The position numbers and the translations under genes were made by a program. Below, piece after piece: positions 26,734 through 34,615 of a stretch of DNA of 63,860 bases. The notes under the pieces are model-generated. The model did not search any database and was not told where the DNA came from. It was given only the letters and a program-made list of their open reading frames with translations. Position 1 is the stretch's first letter, and the number at the start of each line of letters is the position of its first letter. The DNA comes from Caloranaerobacter sp. TR13 (GTDB lineage: Bacteria; Bacillota; Clostridia; Tissierellales; Thermohalobacteraceae). The stretch is from positions 1 to 63,860 of the forward strand of contig NZ_JXLL01000010.1 of assembly GCF_001316435.1 (NCBI RefSeq). Reading direction: 5' to 3'.

Positions 26734-27871
26734 AATTTTGACTATGGCTGGAGAAATAATAGAAAATGGAAGTATTTTGATAGAAAATGGAAAGATTAAG
26801 GAAGTAGGTAAAGATATAGTTGTGCCACTAGATGTTGAAATAATTGATGCTAAAGGAAAACTTGTAACTCCAGGATTAATTGATGCACATTGCCATTTAG
26901 GATTATGGGAAGATGGCATAGGTTTCGAGGGAGATGACGGCAATGAATGGGTTGATCCAATAACTCCACATTTAAGAGCTATTGATGGTATAAATCCTAT
27001 GGATAGGACATTTAAAGAGGCATATGAAGGTGGTGTTACATGCGTAGCGACAGGGCCAGGAAGTGCCAATGTAGTTGGAGGACAATTTGCAGCTATAAAG
27101 ACGTATGGAGATAGAATAGATGATATGATAGTAAAAGAACCTTTAGCTATGAAAATAGCTTTTGGAGAAAATCCTAAGAGGGTTTATCATAGTCAAAAGA
27201 AATCTCCGATTACAAGGATGGCAACTGCTGCAAAGCTTAGGGAAACACTTTTTAAAGCTAAAAGGTATGTTGAGAAATTAGAAAAAGCTAAAGAAGATGA
27301 GTCAAAAATGCCTGAATTTGATATAAAAATGGAAGCTATGGCAAAGGTAATTAGAAAAGAAATACCGCTTAAGGCTCATGCTCATAGAGCAGATGATATA
27401 CTAACTGCTATAAGGATAGCTAAGGAATTTGATGTAGATATAACTTTAGACCATTGTACTGAAGGTCATTTAATTGTAGAACATTTAGTAAAAGAGGGTA
27501 AGTATGCTATAGTTGGCCCAAGTTTAACTGATAGAAGTAAATTTGAACTTAAGAATTTAACATTTGAAACTCCTGGAATATTACAAAAAGCTGGTGTTAA
27601 AGTTGCAATAATGACAGATTCGCCAGTAATACCATTACAGTATTTGCCTCTTTGTGCAGGACTTGCTGTAAAAGCAGGCATGGATGAAATGGAAGCATTT
27701 AAAGCTATAACTATAAATGCTGCTGAAATATTAGGAGTAGACGATAGAGTTGGAAGTATTGAAGTGGGTAAAGATGCTGATATCGTAATATTTGATGGTA
27801 ATCCATTAAAAGATGTTGATTGTAAAGTATATACAACAATAATTGATGGTAAAGTGGTTTATAAAAGATAG
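26711..27871 (+). CDS. Amidohydrolase, imidazolonepropionase-like
   Basis: A 386-residue metal-dependent hydrolase. The start segment reads [20 protein letters not shown], and the first metal motif is DAHCHLG. Other conserved sites are LKAHAHRADD, LDHCTEGH and IMTDSPVIP, with a C-terminal beta-sandwich return GKDADIVIFDGNPL. These place it in the amidohydrolase superfamily near imidazolonepropionase and related enzymes, but the substrate is not known. GGAGGGG precedes the ATG at 26711, which lies inside the end of the kinase gene, so the two are translationally coupled. The stop TAG is the start of a TAGGTACTAGG heptamer array. No histidine degradation genes are near, so a HutI role is unlikely. 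Confidence 0.82.
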   Translation: MLLIQNGRILTMAGEIIENGSILIENGKIKEVGKDIVVPLDVEIIDAKGKLVTPGLIDAHCHLGLWEDGIGFEGDDGNEWVDPITPHLRAIDGINPMDRTFKEAYEGGVTCVATGPGSANVVGGQFAAIKTYGDRIDDMIVKEPLAMKIAFGENPKRVYHSQKKSPITRMATAAKLRETLFKAKRYVEKLEKAKEDESKMPEFDIKMEAMAKVIRKEIPLKAHAHRADDILTAIRIAKEFDVDITLDHCTEGHLIVEHLVKEGKYAIVGPSLTDRSKFELKNLTFETPGILQKAGVKVAIMTDSPVIPLQYLPLCAGLAVKAGMDEMEAFKAITINAAEILGVDDRVGSIEVGKDADIVIFDGNPLKDVDCKVYTTIIDGKVVYKR

Positions 27872-28136
27872 GTACTAGGTACTGGGTACTGGGTGCTGGG
27901 TACTGGTTTGAATTGAAAATTGAAAAAATAGAGATTAGAGAACAGAGATCAGGGGACAGGGAACAGAGGACAGAAAACTGTAAACTGTTCTCTGGTAACT
28001 GGCAACTAATTTTTATTTTCTGACAACTGTGTAGCGCAGAATTAATTCTGCGCTACATAGTATTGTAGAGCACAATTCATTGTGCGAAATTCTTGATTGG
28101 CTATTCGTTGTTGGCTTTTCGAATAGTGAAAGACGG
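27869..28136. repeat. Composite heptamer arrays with two palindromes
   Basis: GGTACTR units (27870-27905) begin at the amidohydrolase stop. They are followed by A/T units, GRGRACA units (27930-27975), CTGTAAA/CTGGYAA units (to 28020), a perfect 26-bp palindrome (28031-28056), a shorter palindrome (28065-28086), then TTGGCTA TTCGTTG TTGGCTT TTCG (28096-28120). It is the same modular order as after secA. Confidence 0.8.
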
Positions 28137-28147
28137 TAATTTGCTTC

Positions 28148-28176
28148 TTGACAAAAATAGAGAATAATGTGATAAT
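28148..28176 (+). promoter_or_regulatory. Promoter of the FMN-riboswitch/ribU transcript
   Basis: TTGACA (28148-28153), a 17-nt spacer and GATAAT (28171-28176) with an upstream TG. It is placed about 30 bases before the riboswitch. Confidence 0.7.
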
Positions 28177-28206
28177 AAAGTTAAGAATTAAATATATTTT
28201 TTTCTA

Positions 28207-28317
28207 GTCTTCAGGGCAGGGTGAAATTCCCGACCGGCGGTATAGCCCGCGAGCTGCATTGCAGTTGACCTGGTGAAATTCCAGGGCCGACAGTTAAAGT
28301 CTGGATGGGAGAAGATT
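28207..28317 (+). ncRNA. FMN riboswitch (RFN element)
   Basis: The conserved RFN segments are all present in order: TTCAGGGCAGGGTGAAATTCC, CCGACCGGCGGTATAGCCCG, CGAGCTGCATTGCAGTTGACCTGGTGAAATTCCAGGGCCGACAGT and TAAAGTCTGGATGGGAGAAG (shown here only as anchor pieces). The element senses FMN. A terminator hairpin follows, so high FMN should stop transcription before ribU. Confidence 0.95.
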
Positions 28318-28339
28318 AGTACAGTTATTGTGTATGTAC

Positions 28340-28370
28340 GCTCCTGAAGATTATCTTCAGGAGCTTTTAA
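28340..28370 (+). terminator. Riboswitch terminator before ribU
   Basis: GCTCCTGAAGAT and ATCTTCAGGAGC form a perfect 12-bp stem, followed by TTTTAATTT. It is the expression platform of the FMN riboswitch. Confidence 0.88.
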
Positions 28371-28417
28371 TTTGCTAATCCTCCCATAAAAGAACAAAAA
28401 ATCGATGGAGGGATATC

Positions 28418-29020
28418 ATGTTAACACTAAAAGAAAGACTTAACACTAGAATGCTTACCAAAATATCTGTTTTATCAGTACTTGCATTTCTTATTATGTA
28501 CATTGAAGTACCTTTATGGTTTACACCAGAGTTCCTAAAGATTGACTTGAGTGATATACCTGCTTTAATAGGAGCCTTTGCATTAGGTCCTATGGCTGGA
28601 GTTATAATTGAATTTGTTAAAAATATACTTCATCTTGTAATTAAAGGAACTGTAACTATGGGAGTTGGAGAGTTAGCCAATTTCTTAATAGGAAGTGTGT
28701 TAGTTTATACTGCAAGTTATATCTATCATAAAAACAGAACGTTTAAAAATGCGGCTTTGGGTATGATTATAGGTACTATAATGATGACGATTGTAGCTTC
28801 TTTATCAAATTATTACTTCTTAATACCGTTTTATGCAAAGTTATTTGGGGCTCCAATAAACGCTTTTGTTGAGATGGGTGCTAAAGTTAATAAATTTGTT
28901 GCTGATTATAAAACTTTTATCTTATTTGCAATAGTTCCTTTCAATTTATTAAAAGGAACAGTTGTATCACTTGCTACAATTGTATTGTATAAGAAAATAT
29001 CACCAATTTTACACAAGTAA
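28418..29020 (+). CDS. ribU: Riboflavin ECF transporter S component RibU
   Basis: A 200-residue membrane protein with about six hydrophobic segments and the RibU pattern LRMLTKISVLSVLAFLIMYIE-like start, KIDLSDIPALIGAFALGP, and VEFVKN/ELANFLIG loops. RibU captures riboflavin and docks on the shared ECF module (EcfA, EcfA', EcfT), which is not encoded here. The preceding FMN riboswitch makes the function assignment strong. GGAGGG precedes the ATG. A terminator follows, so it is a single-gene transcript. Confidence 0.95.
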   Translation: MLTLKERLNTRMLTKISVLSVLAFLIMYIEVPLWFTPEFLKIDLSDIPALIGAFALGPMAGVIIEFVKNILHLVIKGTVTMGVGELANFLIGSVLVYTASYIYHKNRTFKNAALGMIIGTIMMTIVASLSNYYFLIPFYAKLFGAPINAFVEMGAKVNKFVADYKTFILFAIVPFNLLKGTVVSLATIVLYKKISPILHK

Positions 29021-29027
29021 TTCAAAT

Positions 29028-29052
29028 CGAGGGCATAGCCCTCGGTTTTTTT
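29028..29052 (+). terminator. Intrinsic terminator of ribU
   Basis: CGAGGGC and GCCCTCG form a 7-bp stem with an ATA loop, followed by GTTTTTTT. Confidence 0.9.
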
Positions 29053-29077
29053 GGTATTGAAAATGTAAAAATTTTTT

Positions 29078-29112
29078 TGGCTATTCGTTGTTCTGTTTTT
29101 GTTTTTCGATAG
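29078..29112. repeat. Heptamer array TTGGCTA/TTCGTTG type
   Basis: TTGGCTA TTCGTTG TTCTGTT TTTGTTT TTCGATA, with period 7. The same family occurs at 28096, 35868 and 48755. Confidence 0.6.
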
Positions 29113-29121
29113 TTAATAATT

Positions 29122-29316
29122 GAAATCCATTACGGAAATATATTTGAATTTATTCTTGATTTGATATGGAAAATAATTTCCTATGGATTATAATAAAATC
29201 CTTAAAAATAAATAAAGATTATAATGGAGATTTTATTGAAATCCATAACGAAAATTATATTTAGAAATTATCTTTAAAATTAATAGGAATATAATTTTCT
29301 ATGGATTATAATAAAA
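29122..29316 (+). repeat. Two tandem copies of a ~78-bp hairpin element
   Basis: Copy 1 (29122-29200) and copy 2 (29238-29316) both start GAAATCCATWACGRAAAT and end TTTYCTATGGATTATAATAAAA. The first and last ~24 bases of each are inverted repeats, so each copy can fold into a long hairpin with a variable middle. A third copy lies inverted at 61921-61993. The pair fills the gap upstream of the aminotransferase gene and includes no ORF. Confidence 0.75.
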
Positions 29317-29356
29317 GTATATAGTGATAAAGAAGAATATAAAGGAGAGAGAATAG

Positions 29357-30544
29357 ATGTTATCTAAAAGATTGAATAATATTACTCCGTCATTTACAAT
29401 TGGTATAAGTAGTAAGGTTCAAAAACTTAGAGAAAAAGGTATAGACATAATTAATTTAAGTATTGGAGAGCCAGATTTTTTTACTCCAGATAAAGCGAAA
29501 GAAGAGGCGATTAATGCTATACATAATAATAAAACAAAATATGATTCAGCTTCAGGTCTAAAGGAATTAAAAAAAGTTATTCAAAACAAACTTTGGACTG
29601 AAAATGGAATCAGCTATGAAGTTGATGAGATAGTGGTGTCTAGTGGAGCTAAACATTCTATAACTAATTCATTATTAGCTTTGTTAGATAAAGGGGACGA
29701 GGTGCTTATACCTAAGCCATATTGGGTAAGTTATCCTGAGATGGTTAAATTAGTAGGAGGAAAGCCTGTATTTGTTGAAACAGACAAATCTAATAATTTC
29801 AAGGTTACAGTTAATAAGCTGAAAGAGGTTGTAAGTTCAAGGACAAAGGCGATAATAATCTCGAATCCATCAAATCCAGCTGGAAGTATATATAGAGAAA
29901 AAGAGCTGATTCCTATAGTTAAGTTTTGTTTAGAGAACAATATATATATAATTTCAGATGAAATATATGAAAAGATACGTTATATTGACGACTATAAAAG
30001 CATTGCTGCTATTTCTAAGGAAGCTAAAGATATAACAATAACTATAAATGGATTTTCTAAATCGGTTTCTATGACTGGATGGAGAGTAGGGTATTCAGCT
30101 TCTAATAAAGAAATAGCTAAAGCTATTTCTACTATACAAGGGCATTTAGTTTCGCATCCTTCAACAATATCACAATGGGCAGCAGTTGGAGCACTATCTT
30201 ATTGTGAAGAAGAAATAAATGAGATGGTTAAGATTTATAAGAGTCGTAGAGATAAGATAGTTTCAATATTAAGTAAAATAAAACCATTATCATTTATTTA
30301 CCCTGAAGGAGCTTTTTACTTGTTTATTGACATTTCACAATTAAAGCAAAATATGAATTATGACGGAAGTTTTTCGGTTTATTTTGCAGATAGATTGCTT
30401 GAAGAAAGTAAGGTAGCTGTTGTACCTGGTATAGCTTTTGGAATAGATGATTATATAAGGATTTCTTATGCATGTAGTATAGATACGTTGACAGAAGGAT
30501 TAAATAGAATTGCAGAATTCATACATTCTTTATATTGCAGCTAA
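29357..30544 (+). CDS. Pyridoxal-phosphate aminotransferase (class I, aspartate aminotransferase-like)
   Basis: A 395-residue cytoplasmic aminotransferase of fold type I. Features: LSIGEPDFFTPDKAKEEA near the N-terminus, YDSASGLKELKKVI, ISNPSNPAGSIY (Asn binding PLP), SDEIYEKIRY (Asp/Tyr pair with the ring), the Schiff-base Lys in NGFSKSVSMTGWRVGY, and an Arg in YIRISYACS that binds the substrate carboxylate. It is closest in pattern to the I-gamma aspartate/aromatic group; the exact substrate is open. GGAGAGAG precedes the ATG. Two hairpin elements lie directly upstream, and a long inverted-repeat element follows. Confidence 0.88.
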   Translation: MLSKRLNNITPSFTIGISSKVQKLREKGIDIINLSIGEPDFFTPDKAKEEAINAIHNNKTKYDSASGLKELKKVIQNKLWTENGISYEVDEIVVSSGAKHSITNSLLALLDKGDEVLIPKPYWVSYPEMVKLVGGKPVFVETDKSNNFKVTVNKLKEVVSSRTKAIIISNPSNPAGSIYREKELIPIVKFCLENNIYIISDEIYEKIRYIDDYKSIAAISKEAKDITITINGFSKSVSMTGWRVGYSASNKEIAKAISTIQGHLVSHPSTISQWAAVGALSYCEEEINEMVKIYKSRRDKIVSILSKIKPLSFIYPEGAFYLFIDISQLKQNMNYDGSFSVYFADRLLEESKVAVVPGIAFGIDDYIRISYACSIDTLTEGLNRIAEFIHSLYCS

Positions 30545-30568
30545 TAGATGAGTTTGTTGGCAAAAATT

Positions 30569-30780
30569 ATTTATGAAAATAACGCTTATGCGAAAGAATT
30601 TAGAAAAAACTATAGGCTTAAATTTTTAGAAAATCCTAACGCACCTAATCAAGACGTCCTGTCTTGTAGGATGCTGGCTTAGCGTCCTGCTAAGCCTACG
30701 GATTTTCTTAAAAATTTTCACCTGTTTTTTTAAACTAAATTCTTTCAAGCATTCGCTTTTATTTTCATAGATTTTTTAAA
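30569..30780 (+). repeat. Long inverted-repeat element with a nested hairpin insert
   Basis: The outer arms TATGAAAATAACGCTTATGCG...AAAGAATTTAG and CTAAATTCTTTC...GCTTTTATTTTCATA are imperfect complements (about 33 bp). They match the element at 61686-61790. Between them this copy has about 100 extra bases, themselves an inverted repeat (AAATTTTTAGAAAATCC/GGATTTTCTTAAAAATTTT). That repeat encloses two small hairpins, AGACGTCCTGTCT and CTTAGCGTCCTGCTAAG, which share the loop CGTCCTG. No coding potential is seen in 30545-30862. Confidence 0.75.
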
Positions 30781-30862
30781 ATAAGTTTATGTCTGATTCG
30801 ATAGCTATCAGCAGACAGCTGTTGGTTATTAGCGATATTTATGAATTAGGAAGGATGAAATT

Positions 30863-31321
30863 ATGGTTAATATAAAAACGAACAGTCCTGAAGAAACCTA
30901 TTCTTTTGGATACAAATTAGGAAAACTTTTAAAGAGTGGCGATATTTTATGCTTAAATGGTGATTTAGGAGCAGGAAAAACAACATTAACACAATCAATA
31001 GCTAAAGGACTTGATGTCAAAGATTATGTTACTAGCCCTACTTTTACATTGATTAATGAATATGAGGGGAGATATCCAGTATATCATTTTGATGTATATA
31101 GGATAGATGATATAGATGAGATGTATGATTTAGGATTTGAAGAATATATATATTCAGAAGGGGTTACTATTATTGAATGGGCTAGTATAATAGAAGATAT
31201 ACTACCTTTAGAAAGATTGGATATTACTATAAAAAGAGGGAAAGAATTTAACGAAAGAGAAATAATAATAGAAGCTAAAGGGAAACGATATGAAGAAATT
31301 GTTAAGGAGTTGATCAAATAG
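30863..31321 (+). CDS. tsaE: tRNA t6A biosynthesis ATPase TsaE
   Basis: A 152-residue P-loop ATPase with Walker A GDLGAGKTTLTQ, followed by YVTSPTFTLINEY and YHFDVYRI, all typical of TsaE (YdiB/YjeE). With TsaB and TsaD it transfers the threonylcarbamoyl group to A37 of ANN-decoding tRNAs in the cytoplasm. GGAAGG precedes the ATG. Its TAG stop overlaps by one base with the GTG start of tsaB, so they are translated as a pair. The B. subtilis order is the same (ydiB-ydiC-ydiD). Confidence 0.96.
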   Translation: MVNIKTNSPEETYSFGYKLGKLLKSGDILCLNGDLGAGKTTLTQSIAKGLDVKDYVTSPTFTLINEYEGRYPVYHFDVYRIDDIDEMYDLGFEEYIYSEGVTIIEWASIIEDILPLERLDITIKRGKEFNEREIIIEAKGKRYEEIVKELIK

Positions 31322-32043
31322 TGAAAATTCTTGCGATAGATACGTCTAGTATTGTTGCAACTTGTGCTATACTTGACGAAGATAAATTGATTGGTGAGTA
31401 TATATTAAATAATAAAAGAACTCATTCGCAGAAAATAATGCCTATAATAAAAGAAATTTTGGAAAATAGTGAATTGAAACTGGAGGATATAGATGTTTTT
31501 GCAGTATCAATTGGACCAGGTTCATTTACAGGTTTAAGAATTGGAGTAGCAACTATAAAGAGTTTAGCTCATGTTTTGAATAAAAAAGTTATTGGTATAC
31601 CTACTTTAGATGCTCTAGCATTTAATTTACCTTACTCTGATGGTATTATCGTGCCAATGATGGATGCTAGAAGAGATAGAGTATTTACTGGAATTTATAA
31701 ATGGGAAAATGGCGATCTTTGTGTTATAAAAAAAGCAGATACAATAGAGTTAGATGAATTAATGGATATTTTAAGTGAAAGAGATGAAAGTATTATTGTT
31801 AATGGAGATGGTACATTAGTTTACAGACAAAAAATACTTGAGGCTTTAGGAGATAAAGTATTATTTGCACCAAAATCTGCAAATATGGCAAGAGCATCAT
31901 CAGTTGCAGAATTAGCTCTATCAAGGGCAAAAGAAGGAAGACTAGAAAGCTTTTTTGATTTAGTTCCTGATTATCTTAGAAAGTCCCAAGCTCAGAGAGA
32001 GTATGAAGAAAAAATTAAGTGTTGTGGTGAAAAAAATGAGTAA
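31321..32043 (+). CDS. tsaB: tRNA t6A biosynthesis protein TsaB
   Basis: A 240-residue actin-like ASKHA protein starting MKILAIDTSSIVATCAILD and carrying the signature IGPGSFTGLRIG and MMDARRDRVFTGIY. TsaB is the partner of the TsaD catalytic subunit and does not bind metal itself. The GTG start overlaps the tsaE stop and is preceded by GGAG within tsaE. The C-terminus overlaps the next gene by eight bases. Length and motifs are normal for Firmicute TsaB (YdiC/YeaZ). Confidence 0.95.
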   Translation: MKILAIDTSSIVATCAILDEDKLIGEYILNNKRTHSQKIMPIIKEILENSELKLEDIDVFAVSIGPGSFTGLRIGVATIKSLAHVLNKKVIGIPTLDALAFNLPYSDGIIVPMMDARRDRVFTGIYKWENGDLCVIKKADTIELDELMDILSERDESIIVNGDGTLVYRQKILEALGDKVLFAPKSANMARASSVAELALSRAKEGRLESFFDLVPDYLRKSQAQREYEEKIKCCGEKNE

Positions 32044-32482
32044 GATCATAATTAGAGATATGACAGAAGAAGATATTGATGAAGTTCTTGATATAGAAAA
32101 AAAGTCATTTAAAACGCCATGGTCAAGAGATGCTTTTGTAAAGGAAGTCAATCAGAATAAACTTGCTAAATATATAGTGGCTTCAATTGAGGGTAAAGTA
32201 GTAGGTTATGGTGGCGTTTGGATTATTGTTGATGAGGGACACATAACGAATATAGCTGTTCATCCTAATTTTAGAGGATTAGGAATAGGAAATTTATTAG
32301 TAGAAGGTCTTATTGGAACTTGCAGAGAAAGAGGAATAAATAGAATGACTTTAGAGGTTAGAAAATCAAATAATATAGCTAAGTCTCTATATAAAAAATA
32401 TGGTTTTAAAGAGTATGGCATAAGACCAGGTTATTATTCTGATACAAAAGAAGATGCAATAATAATGTGGAAAGAGATGTGA
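32036..32482 (+). CDS. rimI: Ribosomal-protein-S18-alanine N-acetyltransferase RimI-like
   Basis: A 148-residue GNAT acetyltransferase. Features are FKTPWSRDAFVKEV near the N-terminus, HITNIAVHPNFRGLGIGNLLVEGL with the acetyl-CoA-binding RGLGIG loop, and LEVRKSNNIAKSLYKKYGF at the C-terminus, all typical of RimI. RimI acetylates the N-terminal Ala of S18, and in many genomes lies beside tsaB/tsaD as here. The ATG at 32036 (with GTGG/GGTGA upstream) gives the usual N-terminus; the frame also opens at 32003 inside tsaB but would add 11 Lys-rich residues. A terminator follows. Confidence 0.9.
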   Translation: MSKIIIRDMTEEDIDEVLDIEKKSFKTPWSRDAFVKEVNQNKLAKYIVASIEGKVVGYGGVWIIVDEGHITNIAVHPNFRGLGIGNLLVEGLIGTCRERGINRMTLEVRKSNNIAKSLYKKYGFKEYGIRPGYYSDTKEDAIIMWKEM

Positions 32483-32508
32483 TTTTTATCGCATCTCAAA
32501 TTTTTTTA
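32474..32508 (+). terminator. Intrinsic terminator of the tsaE-tsaB-rimI operon
   Basis: GAGATG and CATCTC flank TGATTTTTATCG to form a stem overlapping the rimI stop, followed by AAATTTTTTT. Confidence 0.75.
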
Positions 32509-32647
32509 ATTCATCGTAAATAATATAACTTTTATTACATTAAATTCAATGTTTTGGCAGGAAATTGAAGAAGTTTGTAGAAATAGAATAAGATTAGTAC
32601 TTAAAATGAGAGCGATAAACATATTTAAATAGACTGGGGGTTTTTAT

Positions 32648-33904
32648 ATGGCAAAGAGAAAAAAGATTTTAGTAATTTCTCTATTAGTGATTTTAGGAAT
32701 AGTAATGATAGGGGTAGGAGCATATAAAGCAGCAAAAAAGGAAGATAAAAAAGGAGCTTTTGTAAAAGTGGTTGAAGTATCTAAAGAGGATATATCTTCA
32801 ACAATAATTTCAGATGGTACTATAAAATCTAAAAATCAGAGAAATGTAGTAACAACACTTCCATATACAATAAAAGAAATATTAGTTAAGGAAGGAGATA
32901 GAGTATCTAAAGGTCAAATACTAGCAAAGTTAGATACAGAGGATATTGAATTTAGGATAAGGACTGCAGAAATCAATTTGGAAATTGAAAAGCAGGTTTT
33001 AAAGGATATGCTTGAGGCAAAAGATACTTTTCAACTCGAGAAGAATTTAGAAAATGCAAAATTAAATTATGAAAATGCTCAAAAGAAATATCAAAATTCT
33101 GTTAAATTATATAATGCAGGGGCGATAAGCAAAGTACAATTAGATGCTGATGAGTCAGCACTAACTGCAGCTAAGATTAGTTTCGAATTAGCTCAGAAAC
33201 AGTTAGAAGATGCAAACAAGACTAAAAATGTAGAAAATCAAAGAAAGAGAGTTGAACTGCAGCAGTTAAATTTAAATAACCAAAAAGAAGCTCTTAGTAA
33301 ATGTATAATAAAAAGTCCAATTGATGGAGTCATTGTTTATTCAAGTGCTAAGCTTGGTATACCAGCCAATACAGCTTCACCTTTATTTGTTATTGATGAT
33401 GTAAGCGATTTAGAAATTGAAGTAAATATCAGTGAATACGATGTAAATGATATAAAATTAGGGCAAAAAGTTAAAATAACTGGAGAAGCGTTTAAAAATC
33501 AGGAATATAAAGGAAAAGTTTCGTATATAGCACCTATAGCAACTGAAATGAATACAGGAAGAGGTATTGAAACAAATGTAAAAATAAAGGTTGATATATT
33601 AAATCCTAATGAAAAGATAAAACCAGGGTTTTCAGCAGATGTTTCTATTAATACTGCAAACAAAAAAGATGCTTTAGTAGTTCCATACGAAGCTTTGTAT
33701 CATAAGAAAGATGGAAGTGTAGTTGTATTTAAAGTAGAAGAAGGTAAAGCAGTAGAAATACCAGTTTTGATAGGTGTTGAAGGCGACTTAAAAGTAGAAA
33801 TAATTTCTAAAGATTTAAAAGAAGGAGACCAAGTCATACTAAATCCTAGTGAAAAGATAAAGGATGGAATGGATGTTAATATACTGAAAGGTGATAAGAA
33901 ATGA
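32648..33904 (+). CDS. Membrane fusion (HlyD/MacA-like) protein of an ABC exporter
   Basis: A 418-residue protein with one N-terminal membrane anchor (about 7-26). It continues with a first beta-barrel/lipoyl half ([26 protein letters not shown]), a long coiled-coil hairpin (about 105-215), a second lipoyl half ([16 protein letters not shown]), and a barrel and C-terminal domain ([20 protein letters not shown]). In Gram-positive bacteria such proteins work with MacB-like exporters. It overlaps the following ATPase gene by four bases, so all three are one operon. ACTGGGGG precedes the ATG. The substrate (peptide, antibiotic or envelope component) is unknown. Confidence 0.9.
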   Translation: MAKRKKILVISLLVILGIVMIGVGAYKAAKKEDKKGAFVKVVEVSKEDISSTIISDGTIKSKNQRNVVTTLPYTIKEILVKEGDRVSKGQILAKLDTEDIEFRIRTAEINLEIEKQVLKDMLEAKDTFQLEKNLENAKLNYENAQKKYQNSVKLYNAGAISKVQLDADESALTAAKISFELAQKQLEDANKTKNVENQRKRVELQQLNLNNQKEALSKCIIKSPIDGVIVYSSAKLGIPANTASPLFVIDDVSDLEIEVNISEYDVNDIKLGQKVKITGEAFKNQEYKGKVSYIAPIATEMNTGRGIETNVKIKVDILNPNEKIKPGFSADVSINTANKKDALVVPYEALYHKKDGSVVVFKVEEGKAVEIPVLIGVEGDLKVEIISKDLKEGDQVILNPSEKIKDGMDVNILKGDKK

Positions 33905-34578
33905 TTAAATTAGAGGGCTTGACTAAGATCTATAAAATGGGAGATATTTCTGTTACTGCATTAAAAGACGTTAATCTTAGTATTGAAAAAGAGGAATTTG
34001 TAGCTATTATGGGTCCGTCAGGTTCTGGAAAATCGACTTTGATGAATATAATTGGATGTTTAGATAAGCCAACAAAAGGCAAATATGCATTAGATGGAGT
34101 AAGTATTCAAGGCTTGAATGACGATGAACTGGCAGCGATAAGAAACAAGAAGATAGGTTTTGTATTTCAAGCATTTAATTTACTACCGAGAACAACTGCA
34201 TTAAGAAATGTTGAACTTCCAATGATGTATGCAGGAGTCCCAGCTAAAGAAAGAAGAAAGAGAGCCATAGAGTTATTAGAAAAGGTTGGACTTGGAGATA
34301 GAATAGATCATAAACCTAATGAATTATCTGGAGGACAAAGACAGAGAGTTGCTATAGCTAGAGCTTTGGTTAACAATCCAGCAATAATATTGGCTGATGA
34401 GCCGACAGGTAACCTAGATACGAAATCTGGAGAAGAAATCATGGATATTTTTAAAAATCTCAATGAGGAAGGAGTAACAATAATTATTGTTACTCATGAA
34501 GCAGATATAGCTCAGAAGGCTAAAAGAGTTGTTACATTCAGGGACGGAGTGGTTATAGAAGATAGGAAGCTTAAATAA
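33901..34578 (+). CDS. ABC transporter ATP-binding protein, MacB/LolD type
   Basis: A 225-residue ATPase. Walker A is [15 protein letters not shown], the Q-loop [11 protein letters not shown], the signature [15 protein letters not shown], Walker [13 protein letters not shown], and the switch His VTHE. The [12 protein letters not shown] and [17 protein letters not shown] segments are typical of the MacB/LolD/FtsE-related subclass. It energises the permease encoded next. The ATG overlaps the end of the membrane-fusion gene (ATGA), indicating coupled translation. Confidence 0.94.
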   Translation: MIKLEGLTKIYKMGDISVTALKDVNLSIEKEEFVAIMGPSGSGKSTLMNIIGCLDKPTKGKYALDGVSIQGLNDDELAAIRNKKIGFVFQAFNLLPRTTALRNVELPMMYAGVPAKERRKRAIELLEKVGLGDRIDHKPNELSGGQRQRVAIARALVNNPAIILADEPTGNLDTKSGEEIMDIFKNLNEEGVTIIIVTHEADIAQKAKRVVTFRDGVVIEDRKLK

Positions 34579-34615
34579 GCTTTTCTAATATGAGGATAGG
34601 AGAAGAGGTGATAAT

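Noticed and set aside
26711-27871. Imidazolonepropionase (hutI)
   Set aside because: The family resemblance is real, but no other histidine-degradation genes are nearby and specific residues could not be checked, so no gene symbol was given.
32549-32632. A 27-codon open frame (MFWQEIEEVCRNRIRLVLKM and onward) before the exporter operon
   Set aside because: No ribosome-binding site and no homologue I can recall. The length is within chance for A/T-rich DNA; it may be a leader peptide but cannot be supported.
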